From: Chryseobacterium salipaludis
GTDB taxonomy: Bacteria; Bacteroidota; Bacteroidia; Flavobacteriales; Weeksellaceae
Reading direction: 5' to 3'
NCBI RefSeq assembly: GCF_022968825.1
Contig: NZ_JALHKS010000004.1
Location: 158,998 to 222,997 of the forward strand
Length of the DNA: 64,000 nucleotides
The position numbers and the translations under genes were made by a program. How positions within the stretch are numbered: the stretch's first letter is position 1; the number at the start of each line of letters is the position of its first letter. Positions 52,292 to 60,821 of the stretch are shown one piece after another. The notes under the pieces are model-generated. The model saw only the letters and a program-made list of their open reading frames with translations. It ran no database searches and was not told where the DNA came from.

Positions 52292-53051
52292 ATATCGCAA
52301 TTTTAATACTGAATCAAAGGAAAGAGTTCTGCAAATCATCAACAAACAGGAGCTGTACTTTTCTAATATTGATAATTTTAATGATCCTTTTGACGGAAAA
52401 GTATTTTTACATTTTAATGGGAAATTAAATGAAATCAAAGCTGCTCAAATTCGTTCGCAGTATACAATGGCACTTAAGAAAGAAGAAAAATATGAAGGTA
52501 TAACATTTGACCAAGCACATAAACTAATAGACGAGAAGTTTAGCCAAGCTTTTGTCGAAGATGAAACTGAGAAGCATGCTATTATTGAAAGAATACAGGA
52601 TTTGCATGACAAAAAAGGTATACTATCTTTAAGTTCTAAAAATGATAATATTTTAATGTGGTCTCATTATACATTTAACCATCAAGGAGTCTGCTTTGGC
52701 TTCGATGCTACTCAAGACTACTTTGCTGAATCGAAAAGGGTAAGGTATCAATCTCACTATGATGATATTTGGGGTTGGCTGCATACTGATGAGGAGATTG
52801 TTGATAGAATTCTTTTTGCTAAGGCAGCTGATTGGAGGTATGAGGATGAGTATAGGATCGTTACTGATGAACCATGCGTCCGGAAATTTTCTCAAGATAC
52901 GTTAAAGGAAATTATTTTTGGTTCACGAATGTCAAAAGATGATAAAGATGAAATTATTAAAGAATGTCAAGCTGTTGGCTTGAGCCCGTCTTATAGACAA
53001 GCAGTTTTGGATATAGAAAGATATAAAATCAATATAGAAGATTATGTATAA
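52278..53051 (+). CDS. DUF2971 family protein
   Basis: A 257-residue protein if begun at 52278 (MILYKYRNF), 14 bases inside the DGQHR gene, so translation may be coupled; a start at 52251 would add nine residues. Motifs of DUF2971 are clear: YKYRNF..., LYFSNIDNFNDPFDG, LSLSSKNDNILMWSHYTFNHQGVCFGFD and WRYEDEYRIV. DUF2971 proteins have unknown biochemistry but are often encoded in defence islands and accessory regions. The context here is a phosphorothioation locus. Confidence 0.8.
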   Translation: MILYKYRNFNTESKERVLQIINKQELYFSNIDNFNDPFDGKVFLHFNGKLNEIKAAQIRSQYTMALKKEEKYEGITFDQAHKLIDEKFSQAFVEDETEKHAIIERIQDLHDKKGILSLSSKNDNILMWSHYTFNHQGVCFGFDATQDYFAESKRVRYQSHYDDIWGWLHTDEEIVDRILFAKAADWRYEDEYRIVTDEPCVRKFSQDTLKEIIFGSRMSKDDKDEIIKECQAVGLSPSYRQAVLDIERYKINIEDYV

Positions 53052-53090
53052 ATGTCAGTTAGATTAAATTGGTGAAAAATTAAACCTAAA

Positions 53091-53400
53091 TTATATTGAA
53101 TTTTTATTGTAGAAAGTTTTTCCCATTCTTAAAAAATGATCCGATAATTCTTCATTGGAAATTTTCCTGTTGATATTCAGATCAAAGACATAGGGGTAAC
53201 ATTAAATCATCAAGGCTTAATTCAATTCTAAATAACACTTTCTGCGATAAGTCATTACCTATCAACGAAAGATCAATGTCCGAGTAGGGCTTAAAATTCC
53301 CTTTAGCACGCGAGCCATAAATAACCACCTCATGCACCTGAGGGAACTTTTCAAATACACCTTTTATCATCTTAATTTCACTGGGGGCTAATCCAAACAT
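53091..53400 (-). pseudogene. MNT-type nucleotidyltransferase antitoxin, disrupted by a one-base frameshift
   Basis: The frame starts at about 53400 (MFGLAPSEI) and has the MNT signature GSRAKGNFKPYSDIDL (Gly-Ser and Asp-x-Asp). After DDLMLP, a run of four C on the coding strand (plus-strand G run at 53193-53196) shifts the frame and translation stops at 53182. If one base of this run is removed, the sequence continues YVFDLNINRKISNEELS and so on to a stop at 53091, giving about 102 residues, the normal length of these proteins. The gene follows the HEPN gene by 4 bases. The frameshift may be real, a sequence error, or a slippage site. Confidence 0.75.
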
Positions 53401-53404
53401 TTTC

Positions 53405-53887
53405 TTATTCAAAAAGATTTCCCTGCTCTCCACTTCTTAAGCTTTCCATTTTATACTCAAATTTAACGAACTCCTCTTTATATTGAAACAAAATATATTT
53501 TGTGATTTCATTTGCCGTATCTTCATTATAAGTATGTGAAGTGCTGTTCCTGCTTTTCATCATTTCCATCCAAACATGTGCTTTTGATATGAGAGCCACC
53601 TGCGCCGCATACAACACTGCATCACGACTGCCTTTAATTTCAGTATTGCCCTGAAACTCGGCATAGTCTTTCATTACTTTCCAAGCTAACTCATGCGTAA
53701 ATTCAAAGCTTTGTATTAAACCTTGTTTTATGATGTCTGGCGTTGCTAAAAGGATATCCAAGACAATGTCTTCGTCATCCTCCCATTCTGTATCCTCCCC
53801 AGAAACTACAAATGCAATATTATTTAATAGTCTCTTTAAAGCCTTTCTGTAATTACCAAATCTTTGTTCCCAACGTATATCTTTCAT
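53405..53887 (-). CDS. HEPN toxin / nucleotidyltransferase substrate-binding (HI0074-type) protein
   Basis: A 160-residue all-helical protein of the HI0074 family, with FEFTHELAWKVMKDY at about residues 65-80 and the HEPN active motif RNSTSHTYN (R-x4-H) near 112. HEPN proteins of this type are RNases or RNA-modifying toxins, usually silenced by an MNT partner that adds AMP to them. The MNT gene follows directly. Insertion of this pair downstream of dndE and a nuclease suggests that it protects the island from loss. Confidence 0.85.
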   Translation of the reverse strand: MKDIRWEQRFGNYRKALKRLLNNIAFVVSGEDTEWEDDEDIVLDILLATPDIIKQGLIQSFEFTHELAWKVMKDYAEFQGNTEIKGSRDAVLYAAQVALISKAHVWMEMMKSRNSTSHTYNEDTANEITKYILFQYKEEFVKFEYKMESLRSGEQGNLFE

Positions 53888-53934
53888 TTGAATGAATTAG
53901 GTTGTATTATAGTTTATGGATCATTTACTTGTCG

Positions 53935-54723
53935 CTATTCTCTCTGTAAGATCAAATCTAGAGCATTTGAATAAATAGGCAACTCAATTCTTTCCACACC
54001 AAATTCTTTACTCATCATTAAATCCACTATTCCACTCCCATCAATCAAAACAATTGGTACAGCACCTGGCTGTAAGGAAATATCCTTTGCTTCAGTAGAA
54101 AATTGAGAAGTTGTGAAAAAAATCCCCTGTTGATATTTGCCTTGAATATCACCTCTGAACTGACTTACTTTAGGTCGGCCAACTGTTTGGAGCCACTTTT
54201 TACATTCAAAAGCGACCGGCATGGTGGCAATACCTATTTTTAGTTCGCCATATCCATCAATACCACCATCCTTCGTTTTGCGAGTTACTTTGACATTTTT
54301 AAAACCTTACACTACCAATAATTGTCTGCAAAATTCTTCAAAATCTTCGGGTTCAATATTCGAAAGTTGGTTCAAAATTGACTTTTTAAAAATGGAGTTA
54401 TATTTCTTTTGTAATTCAATTATTTCCTTATACGGCAAATTTTCTTTCGATAAGATCTTGGTTTTCTGCACATTCACGGCCGCCCTATCCTTAAACCAGA
54501 AAGTACCATCCGCCATGAAAGTAAAATGTCTTTCTTTCCTTGATGAAGGAAAATTTATGTTATCACTATGTCTTCTTAATAAAGTGCGTACGATATGCTC
54601 AGGATTATCCGATCTAAAATTATAAAGTTGATTTTCGACAATTCGCAAGTAAATATCCTTAACTCCTAGGGGTTTACCGGCATCATTCAGAACTGAAAAA
54701 ACAGCATCTTTTATTGTCATCAA
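53935..54723 (-). pseudogene. HARE-HTH + Mrr-type restriction endonuclease with in-frame stop
   Basis: Two open segments lie in one frame: 54723-54307 and 54306-53935. They are separated only by a TAA at 54307-54309. The first has a HARE-HTH winged helix (IKDAVFSVLNDAGKPLGVKDIYLR, then the FRSDNPEHIVRTLLRR part) and leads into the start of an Mrr catalytic domain, EDFEEFCRQLL. Directly after the TAA it continues GFKNVKVT, then the PD-(D/E)xK core DGGIDG and FECKKW and a C-terminal GIFFTTSQFSTEAKDI. Mrr-type enzymes cut modified DNA. Because the protein is cut at the catalytic domain, restriction is probably lost unless the stop is read through. Confidence 0.8.
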
Positions 54724-54768
54724 TTTCTATTTTAGACAAGGTAATAAAAATTTTGCGATAATATAAAT

Positions 54769-55161
54769 TTAGATTTCACTGATTTTACCTGCAACCAGCT
54801 CTACTAAGAAGTCAAAGCCGTCAATATTGGGAGCTTTTAAAATTTCTTTGTTGATTAATTGCAAACCATCATCAACATGCAACTTGATATATTTCGACAG
54901 ATCCCTGTGCGTTTTATAAATATTATAATGAACGCAGATTAGGCCTAAATAAATATCATCATATTCACCAAAAAGCACTGTGCGGGAATATTCTTTTCCC
55001 CTTGAGTCCTGCAGATCTTTTAAATGGAGTTTTCTGTTTTGTGAAAGAGAATAGGTATATGCCATACGCGCAATGAGATTTTCAGCGCCCAAATTCAGCT
55101 TTCTGGTAAGCTGTGCTACCACATCCCTATTTTCTTCGCTGGTTTTAATAGTCTTAAACAT
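54769..55161 (-). CDS. dndE: DNA sulfur modification protein DndE
   Basis: A protein of about 130 residues if begun at 55161 (MFKTIKTSEENRDVV), overlapping the dndD stop by 8 bases (ATG inside ATGTTTAA). It resembles DndE: RKLNLGAENLIARMAYTYSL near residue 25, KEYSRTVLFGEYDDIYLGLICVHYN in the middle. DndE binds nicked DNA and is needed for phosphorothioate modification with DndC and DndD. Length and order match classical dnd operons. Confidence 0.85.
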   Translation of the reverse strand: MFKTIKTSEENRDVVAQLTRKLNLGAENLIARMAYTYSLSQNRKLHLKDLQDSRGKEYSRTVLFGEYDDIYLGLICVHYNIYKTHRDLSKYIKLHVDDGLQLINKEILKAPNIDGFDFLVELVAGKISEI

Positions 55162-57235
55162 AGCTGTTCTGATTGACGTTAAATTCGAAGAGTTGATCTG
55201 CATTTAGAGGCTTAAATAATGAAGAGCCTGCCATGTTTTCGATCACGAAGACTTTGTTAACAAAGGGTTTTAAAGAGTTGTATTCTGCTTCCGACAGTTC
55301 CTTTTCTAGCAACGGAAACAAAACTACCTGATCTGACACAAGCGGGTAGAACTGCTCAATAATATTTTGAGAGTGATGTTTATCAAATTTCTGCAATGGA
55401 CTGTCTATAAAAATGGGAAAATTTATACCTGATTCATCAACCAAGGCTTTAAGTAAAGCCGTTGCATATAACTGTTGTTCTCCTTTGGACAGAGAGTCTT
55501 TATCAATAATCCGATCATTAGCGTCTAACAAATCGATATCCATCACGTCTTCATATACGTTAACTCTTACATTTTGCACGAAGTTATTTTTATGCATAAT
55601 CTTTTTGAGTCCTAAAAGAATGGCCTTTTGAAGCGAGTGCTTTTTCTCCTCTTTTATTCTATAGGAAATAAGATTGATTTTTTCCAAAATCTTATTCGTT
55701 ACTTTGCTTTTAGCTATATCTGCTTCTATGAATTTAAATTTCTTCTCGAATTCCGAGATAACCTTGCGTTTTGCAGCCATGTCGTTCTCAAGTCTGCCTA
55801 ACTCCTCTATTATGCTACCCCTCTCCTCAGATAGCCGAAGAATATCCGCATCTATCTTTGCTTTTTCATCTCGTAGTTTTTCAGAAACTGCATTGGTCTT
55901 TCGGGCTTCTGCTTGTTTTATTTTATAGTAGACTCTTGATCCTGCCAGACGATTGTTTTTTTCCTCTCTGACAATACTCTGAAATTTTATGTTGAAGCCA
56001 TTCTTAAGATCGTCGATTATTTTCTTAACTGTACGGGTTTGTTCTGGGCTGTAATCCAGCAAGACTTCGGTATTTTGATTGTTTTTGATTGTGTAATCTT
56101 CCAGAGTCTGTTGAAACACAGTGATTATTTGCGCACCCATTTGTGTAGGAATCTCTAATGTTTCTAATCTTTCAAGAATAGATGTTTTTAAAGTAGCTAC
56201 AGATGAAATATTGATATTAAAATGAGTATCCGAAAAACTTTCTTTTTCCAATTGAGTATTTAATTCTAACAGTTTAGAACCTGCCATAACTAAAGGAACC
56301 AGATCAATCATTCTTTTCAGCCGATCTCTGATCTCTATTGAACTCTCCTTTAGCAAGTTTTGCTCCATCCGAAGTTCAGCTAATTCTTCAGAAGTTATAC
56401 CGCTTCCCTCACGAATAAGCTTTTCTTGATAATCCGCACTTTGAACAGTTAATTCCGAAATCTGAATATCTATTCTGTCTAATTTATTCCTACTAATTTC
56501 AATGAGATGCCCCAGTTGGGCTGCTTCGTCAATCAACTGCTGCAGCTTTTCTTTCTGATGTGGCTTTGCGCCATTTCTGCGAAGCTTAATAAGTAACGTT
56601 TCGAGATTTTTTTTAAGGTCTTCGTATTTCTTTATTCCCAAAACCTCGGCGTAAGCGCTACTTAAATTCTTAAGTTCAGATTTCGATTTTGCTTCGGCAA
56701 GTGTTACAATTTTTTCGGCATCAAAGAAAAAGAACTTAGCAATTTCTCTAGGTAAAATGAAGTCATTAATAAACAGCTCTGACCCTACTTCCTTTGTTAA
56801 CTCATTTTCCAGCCCATCTATATAGATTTCCAGATGCTCATGCTGTTTGTATATACTGAAACTCCTTCTAATCAGCACGCGTTCACACGGCATTGAGGGG
56901 ATCGCTACACCAGTTAACTCCAACTCAACTGACATCGCTGGTTCGATCAACTCCCCCGCCTCAAAATCGTCTTTTATAGCACGATTAAGCAAGGTTATAA
57001 GATACTTATCATATCCTCCCGCATTTTTAATATCTTTCTTGTATTTCTCTTCAACCTCAAGCATCATCTTTCCATACAAACACCATATCATAGCTGTTAA
57101 GAAAGTGGTTTTTCCGAAACCATTCTTTCCTGCAATAATGTTAATATTTTTTGATGACGGTACTGTGTCAAAAATGATTTCATTGACACCTTTGTACACT
57201 CTAAAATTCTCGAATGTTATCTTGCTAATTTTCAT
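55154..57235 (-). CDS. dndD: DNA sulfur modification protein DndD (SMC-like ATPase)
   Basis: A 693-residue ATPase of the SMC/RecN type if begun at 57235 (MKISKITFENF), one base after the dndC stop. The Walker A GKNGFGKTT is at residues 36-44; long coiled-coil arms follow (with repeated EELxxLEND-type heptads); the signature LSKGEQQLYATALLKAL and Walker B FPIFIDSPLQKFD are near the C-terminus. DndD uses ATP to help put sulfur into the DNA backbone and may sense strand structure. An ATG at 57298 would overlap dndC by 62 bases and is unlikely. Confidence 0.9.
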   Translation of the reverse strand: MKISKITFENFRVYKGVNEIIFDTVPSSKNINIIAGKNGFGKTTFLTAMIWCLYGKMMLEVEEKYKKDIKNAGGYDKYLITLLNRAIKDDFEAGELIEPAMSVELELTGVAIPSMPCERVLIRRSFSIYKQHEHLEIYIDGLENELTKEVGSELFINDFILPREIAKFFFFDAEKIVTLAEAKSKSELKNLSSAYAEVLGIKKYEDLKKNLETLLIKLRRNGAKPHQKEKLQQLIDEAAQLGHLIEISRNKLDRIDIQISELTVQSADYQEKLIREGSGITSEELAELRMEQNLLKESSIEIRDRLKRMIDLVPLVMAGSKLLELNTQLEKESFSDTHFNINISSVATLKTSILERLETLEIPTQMGAQIITVFQQTLEDYTIKNNQNTEVLLDYSPEQTRTVKKIIDDLKNGFNIKFQSIVREEKNNRLAGSRVYYKIKQAEARKTNAVSEKLRDEKAKIDADILRLSEERGSIIEELGRLENDMAAKRKVISEFEKKFKFIEADIAKSKVTNKILEKINLISYRIKEEKKHSLQKAILLGLKKIMHKNNFVQNVRVNVYEDVMDIDLLDANDRIIDKDSLSKGEQQLYATALLKALVDESGINFPIFIDSPLQKFDKHHSQNIIEQFYPLVSDQVVLFPLLEKELSEAEYNSLKPFVNKVFVIENMAGSSLFKPLNADQLFEFNVNQNSYV

Positions 57236-57236
57236 C

Positions 57237-58601
57237 CTATAAGTTGGTTCCCGTGGCAAATTTTTCAATTCTCCTCTCAATGTCGTTATGTAGCCCATAC
57301 TTAGATATGAGCAAAGTTTTCGTTTCCTGAAGAGAAATCAAATTGTCAATCAGATTGTAGTATTCAACATCGTCCTGGCATACCTCTCTTATAATCCTTT
57401 TTTCGGTATAATCTAAAGTTTTAATGTTGTTTGTACTTATGTCCTTATTATATATAGCTTTGTATACTTCGCCTACAGTATGATCAAAATATCCGTCTCT
57501 GTTCCATAATACCTGAATAGCAATAAGCTCTTGGTTATTAATAAGATTAACATCCGGGCGTTCTTGCTGTACTTGTTTTTGAACAGTAAGCAGGTCTTTA
57601 AGTATCTGATATCTATAGTTAATGTTATAGGTCCCGTTATTCTCATCATCTTTATTTTTGGCCAATTGCCCGTTTCTCCTGCGGTCCATTCTATTTTCGG
57701 GAAGATTTCTATTTTCAACCAGTTTGTTTCTAAAATCCATTAAAGGCTGCATCCAGTTTCTGCCATTATTAACAAGAGCGGTCATAGACTTGTCGTTTTT
57801 TACGACAGTACATGTCCAACATCCAAATCTGCTCTGGCCACAAGAAGTATGTTTTTTATCGGTGATCACTGTTGGACATTCATAATCATCAGCGCTGGCA
57901 TCAGCATATATCTGAAATAAAATATTATTATCATATCCCCAAGGCGACGCGACAGTATTGATTACATACCATACTTCCTCAACCATTAGTTCTTTGATTG
58001 GCGCATAAGTATACGTATTAGCTGAGGTCTTATGCTTTGACAGCCTTCTGCCTGCGACTTCATGTCGTCTAATAGAACGTTCTCTGGTAAGGCTTTCGTC
58101 ATATCGAGTGCCGAGTAACACGATTGCTTCACCCATTTCATCAATTTGCTCCAGAAGAAAGTTAGATGTGGGCCTAATTTTGAGCTTATCTGTACACCAT
58201 CTAAAGGAATTATTTGGAACCGGATATCCTTTACCAATTACATTGGTCCAAAAAGTTTCTTCCAGTTGCGGAGTTGTTCTTTTTACAAAGATGGGAAGGT
58301 CCTGATTCCTAGCTTCTTCATCAATCTTTTTCAAGACCTCCTGTACGTAATCAGCAAGAACAGGATTTTCAACCATTGTGTCATTACAAACTACATACAC
58401 TTTTCTCTTCAACTGGAAAGGAAAAGGCAATTCCTCCCGGATCCGTTGGAGCGCGATCCAAACCAGGGTCAATAGTACAGTAGAGTCCTTGCCTCCGCTA
58501 AATCCAATAATCCAAGGCCGCTCTGACCTGTCTGCATATGTATACTGATCAATGATTTCATCAATTACACCCTCAATTTTTCTGCTTTTAATCTTCACCA
58601 T
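57237..58601 (-). CDS. dndC: DNA sulfur modification protein DndC (PP-loop/PAPS-reductase type)
   Basis: A 454-residue enzyme of the PAPS reductase family. The PP-loop SGGKDST is at residues 35-41. FRWCTDKLKIRP (about residue 145) and the Cys-rich RFGCWTCTVVKNDKSM (about 266) match DndC's iron-sulfur and substrate regions. With DndD and DndE it replaces a non-bridging oxygen of the DNA backbone with sulfur (phosphorothioate). DndA, a cysteine desulfurase that supplies sulfur, is not in the window; IscS or another desulfurase elsewhere could serve. A TAATTTTG box is located just upstream. Confidence 0.93.
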   Translation of the reverse strand: MVKIKSRKIEGVIDEIIDQYTYADRSERPWIIGFSGGKDSTVLLTLVWIALQRIREELPFPFQLKRKVYVVCNDTMVENPVLADYVQEVLKKIDEEARNQDLPIFVKRTTPQLEETFWTNVIGKGYPVPNNSFRWCTDKLKIRPTSNFLLEQIDEMGEAIVLLGTRYDESLTRERSIRRHEVAGRRLSKHKTSANTYTYAPIKELMVEEVWYVINTVASPWGYDNNILFQIYADASADDYECPTVITDKKHTSCGQSRFGCWTCTVVKNDKSMTALVNNGRNWMQPLMDFRNKLVENRNLPENRMDRRRNGQLAKNKDDENNGTYNINYRYQILKDLLTVQKQVQQERPDVNLINNQELIAIQVLWNRDGYFDHTVGEVYKAIYNKDISTNNIKTLDYTEKRIIREVCQDDVEYYNLIDNLISLQETKTLLISKYGLHNDIERRIEKFATGTNL

Positions 58602-58918
58602 GGATACTTACAATTTAAGGTTTAATTTCAACAGTCAAAATTACTAATAATTAGTTCAAAAATCACAAGACTATAGTAACAATCTAAAACATTGATAATA
58701 AACAAATTACCCCAGTCTTAGCCACCTATATTTTAAACTCAACAGTTTAACCGCGTCATATAGACCTGTGCACTTCATTTCACAACAGATAATCAAGAAT
58801 TATTTTTATAAGATCTTCTAGGATTACTCGAGGATAAGAAAACATGCGCTCAAATAAATACAGTATCTTACATTTGCATCGTTCACAGAATTATGCTTAT
58901 GTTATTAAATATAGCACT
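58602..58918. other. Divergent promoter region of dndC and the HNH gene
   Basis: 317 AT-rich bases. Besides the dndC box at 58636-58643, TACATTTG at 58869-58876 fits a plus-strand -7 box for the HNH gene and places its start at 58919 rather than at the ATG at 58844. Confidence 0.5.
58636..58643 (-). promoter_or_regulatory. Candidate -7 box of the dndCDE operon
   Basis: TAATTTTG on the minus strand, 34 bases upstream of the dndC start; a TTG lies about 22 bases further up. Confidence 0.5.
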
Positions 58919-59689
58919 ATGAAAACCGGTCAACGCCTCTGGACCCGCAACGAATTGATTCTTGTAATGAACCTGTATTGCAAGTTGCCGTTCGGAAAAA
59001 TGCACCGCAGCAATCCGGAGGTTGTACATCTTGGGGAATTGCTCGAACGTACGCCCGGCTCGGTGGCGTTTAAGCTGGTCAATCTGGCCAGCCTTGACCC
59101 TGCCCTCAGAGCGAGAGGAATCAGAGGGGCTTCCAACGCCAGCAAGTTGGACGCGGAAGTGTGGAACGAGTTTTATGAACACTGGGATATTCTGCCCTAT
59201 GAAAGCGAACAGTTGCTGGCCAGTTTTGAAGGCAAGCCCATAGAAGAAATGAGCGATATCACGGAACAAATGCTCCCACGCGAAGGCAAAGAACGCGAAC
59301 AAACTGTGAAAGCCCGCGTAAATCAAACATTTTTCCGCCGTGCGGTGATGTCAGCGTACAATTACACTTGTTGTATTACAGGCATCACCTACCCGCAGAT
59401 GCTTATCGCAGGACACATAATACCATGGGCGCTGGACGAAAAGAACCGGCTGAACCCAGAGAATGGCATTGCGATCAACGCGCTTCACGACAAAGCTTTT
59501 GAAGCGGGCCTAATCACCATCACTCCTGAATATAAAGTGAAAGTATCCGGCGAGATCCTGGAAGACCGCAGCCAACACGCTACTGATTACTTTAAAAAAT
59601 ATCACGACAAGCCCATCATACTGCCGCAAAAGTTCCTGCCGGATCTTGAATTCCTAAGGTACCATTATGAAGAAAGATTTATCCCGTAA
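58919..59689 (+). CDS. HNH endonuclease
   Basis: A 256-residue protein if begun at 58919 (MKTGQRLWTRNELI). The C-terminal half is an HNH domain of the HNH_2 type: CCITGITYPQMLIAGHIIPWA, then NRLNPENGIAINALHDKAFEAG. The N-terminal half is helical with RTPGSVAFKLVNLASLDP and is likely the DNA-sensing part. HNH nucleases of this layout are frequent in Bacteroidota defence regions and some recognise modified bases. Divergent from dndC, it might be a modification-dependent nuclease or an unrelated neighbour; the sequence does not say which. Its GC content is higher than that of the dnd genes. Confidence 0.75.
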   Translation: MKTGQRLWTRNELILVMNLYCKLPFGKMHRSNPEVVHLGELLERTPGSVAFKLVNLASLDPALRARGIRGASNASKLDAEVWNEFYEHWDILPYESEQLLASFEGKPIEEMSDITEQMLPREGKEREQTVKARVNQTFFRRAVMSAYNYTCCITGITYPQMLIAGHIIPWALDEKNRLNPENGIAINALHDKAFEAGLITITPEYKVKVSGEILEDRSQHATDYFKKYHDKPIILPQKFLPDLEFLRYHYEERFIP

Positions 59690-59894
59690 CATTAAACTCT
59701 GCTACCTGTTCCGCGACGCCGGAAATTATAAAACGTTCGGTTTTGTCATCCTGAGAAATCCCAGCGGTAAAAGTCTGGAGGGGATTGATGGCGACCTGCG
59801 CCGAATCCTGATTGACGATGCGTATTTTTATGCGGAGCAGGTGCAGCTGCCGGTTTTGGATGACAGCGAAGAAAGGATGTGGCATGAGTATTAA
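59667..59894 (+). CDS. Hypothetical small protein
   Basis: A 75-residue protein whose start overlaps the HNH gene by 23 bases, suggesting coupled translation. It begins MKKDLSRNIKLCYLFRDAGN followed by YKTFGFVILRNPSG. This opening is familiar from short conserved proteins of Bacteroidota with no known function, which are usually a little longer; this copy ends DDSEERMWHEY. Confidence 0.55.
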   Translation: MKKDLSRNIKLCYLFRDAGNYKTFGFVILRNPSGKSLEGIDGDLRRILIDDAYFYAEQVQLPVLDDSEERMWHEY

Positions 59895-60282
59895 CAAATG
59901 GAAAGTAGTGATAAGTACAGACTCAAAGTGAGGACAGCTTGTGCAGCTGGAGTGTAATCCATACCAAAGTGAGTAAAACTGTTGAATCTTTACCTCAACT
60001 GAAACCGATTACCCAGGAGCGTTGCGACCCGTCTTCTTAACTATAAAGATCAATAATATCATCATCACTCCTTTATATTTTTTTTTCTTTTAATCTGCTG
60101 CATTTTAAAGATTACAACATTTTACTTGACGTTGCAAATTTACTTATTTAAATTTCTGTATAATAAAAAGTTTGCTTCCTTAAATTTTTCATTATAAATA
60201 GGTGCAGGTCCAAGAGGTTTAAGCGATGATTAAGAGTTATACACCGAATTAAGAATCCGATCTCACCAAAAAAAAAATAACT
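59895..60282. other. Non-coding region
   Basis: About 390 AT-rich bases; I see no gene, repeat or promoter. Confidence 0.4.
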
Positions 60283-60414
60283 CTACTTTTTCTTCGGAGG
60301 TTTAGCTTTTGACTTATTCTTTTTATCAACTTCTTTTACAGTCGTTTTGGGATGCTTTTTAGCGTATTCCTCAGAAACATATTTTCCTGTTTCTGCATCT
60401 CTATTTGGTGCCAT
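60283..60414 (-). CDS. Small basic protein, 43 residues
   Basis: An ORF on the minus strand, ATG at 60412-60414, TAG at 60283-60285. It begins MAPNRDAETGKYVSEEYAKK and continues with HPKTTVKEVDKKNK and a Lys/Pro-rich end. Codon use and the NRDAETGKYV opening, which recurs in small bacterial proteins of unknown function, make it a plausible gene. No neighbours share its direction closely. Confidence 0.5.
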   Translation of the reverse strand: MAPNRDAETGKYVSEEYAKKHPKTTVKEVDKKNKSKAKPPKKK

Positions 60415-60821
60415 ATTGCGGTGCTTTAGTATTGCTAAAATACAAATTAAATAAATACATATTAACGTTCAAATAATTTCCACAACAAATGTTTGAATTG
60501 GGCTCTAATTATTCTAATCACAAAGGTTTTTTTATAAAAATTATGGGCGAAGTTGTCTTCAAATTTCAATATCTCATTTAATTCTTAATCTTACCCACCC
60601 TCAAATTCGCTGATTCCTGCCCAAAAAATATTGCATCTCTTTCGCCAATTGCCAATTGCCGGACATGGGTGTTGTACCTGCGAATAAATCGAACTTATGT
60701 GGACCATCAAACACGTAGGTTCGTGTGAAACCATCTGTTTCTGTTTTTGATTCTGTCACAACTGGTTAACATACTCCTAGCTGCGCTAACTGTTCTAACT
60801 TGAGCCCAGCTGCGCAAACTT
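60415..60821. other. Non-coding region
   Basis: About 400 bases with no gene that I can support; a small imperfect direct repeat (AGCTGCGCTAACT-like) lies near 60780-60815. Confidence 0.4.
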
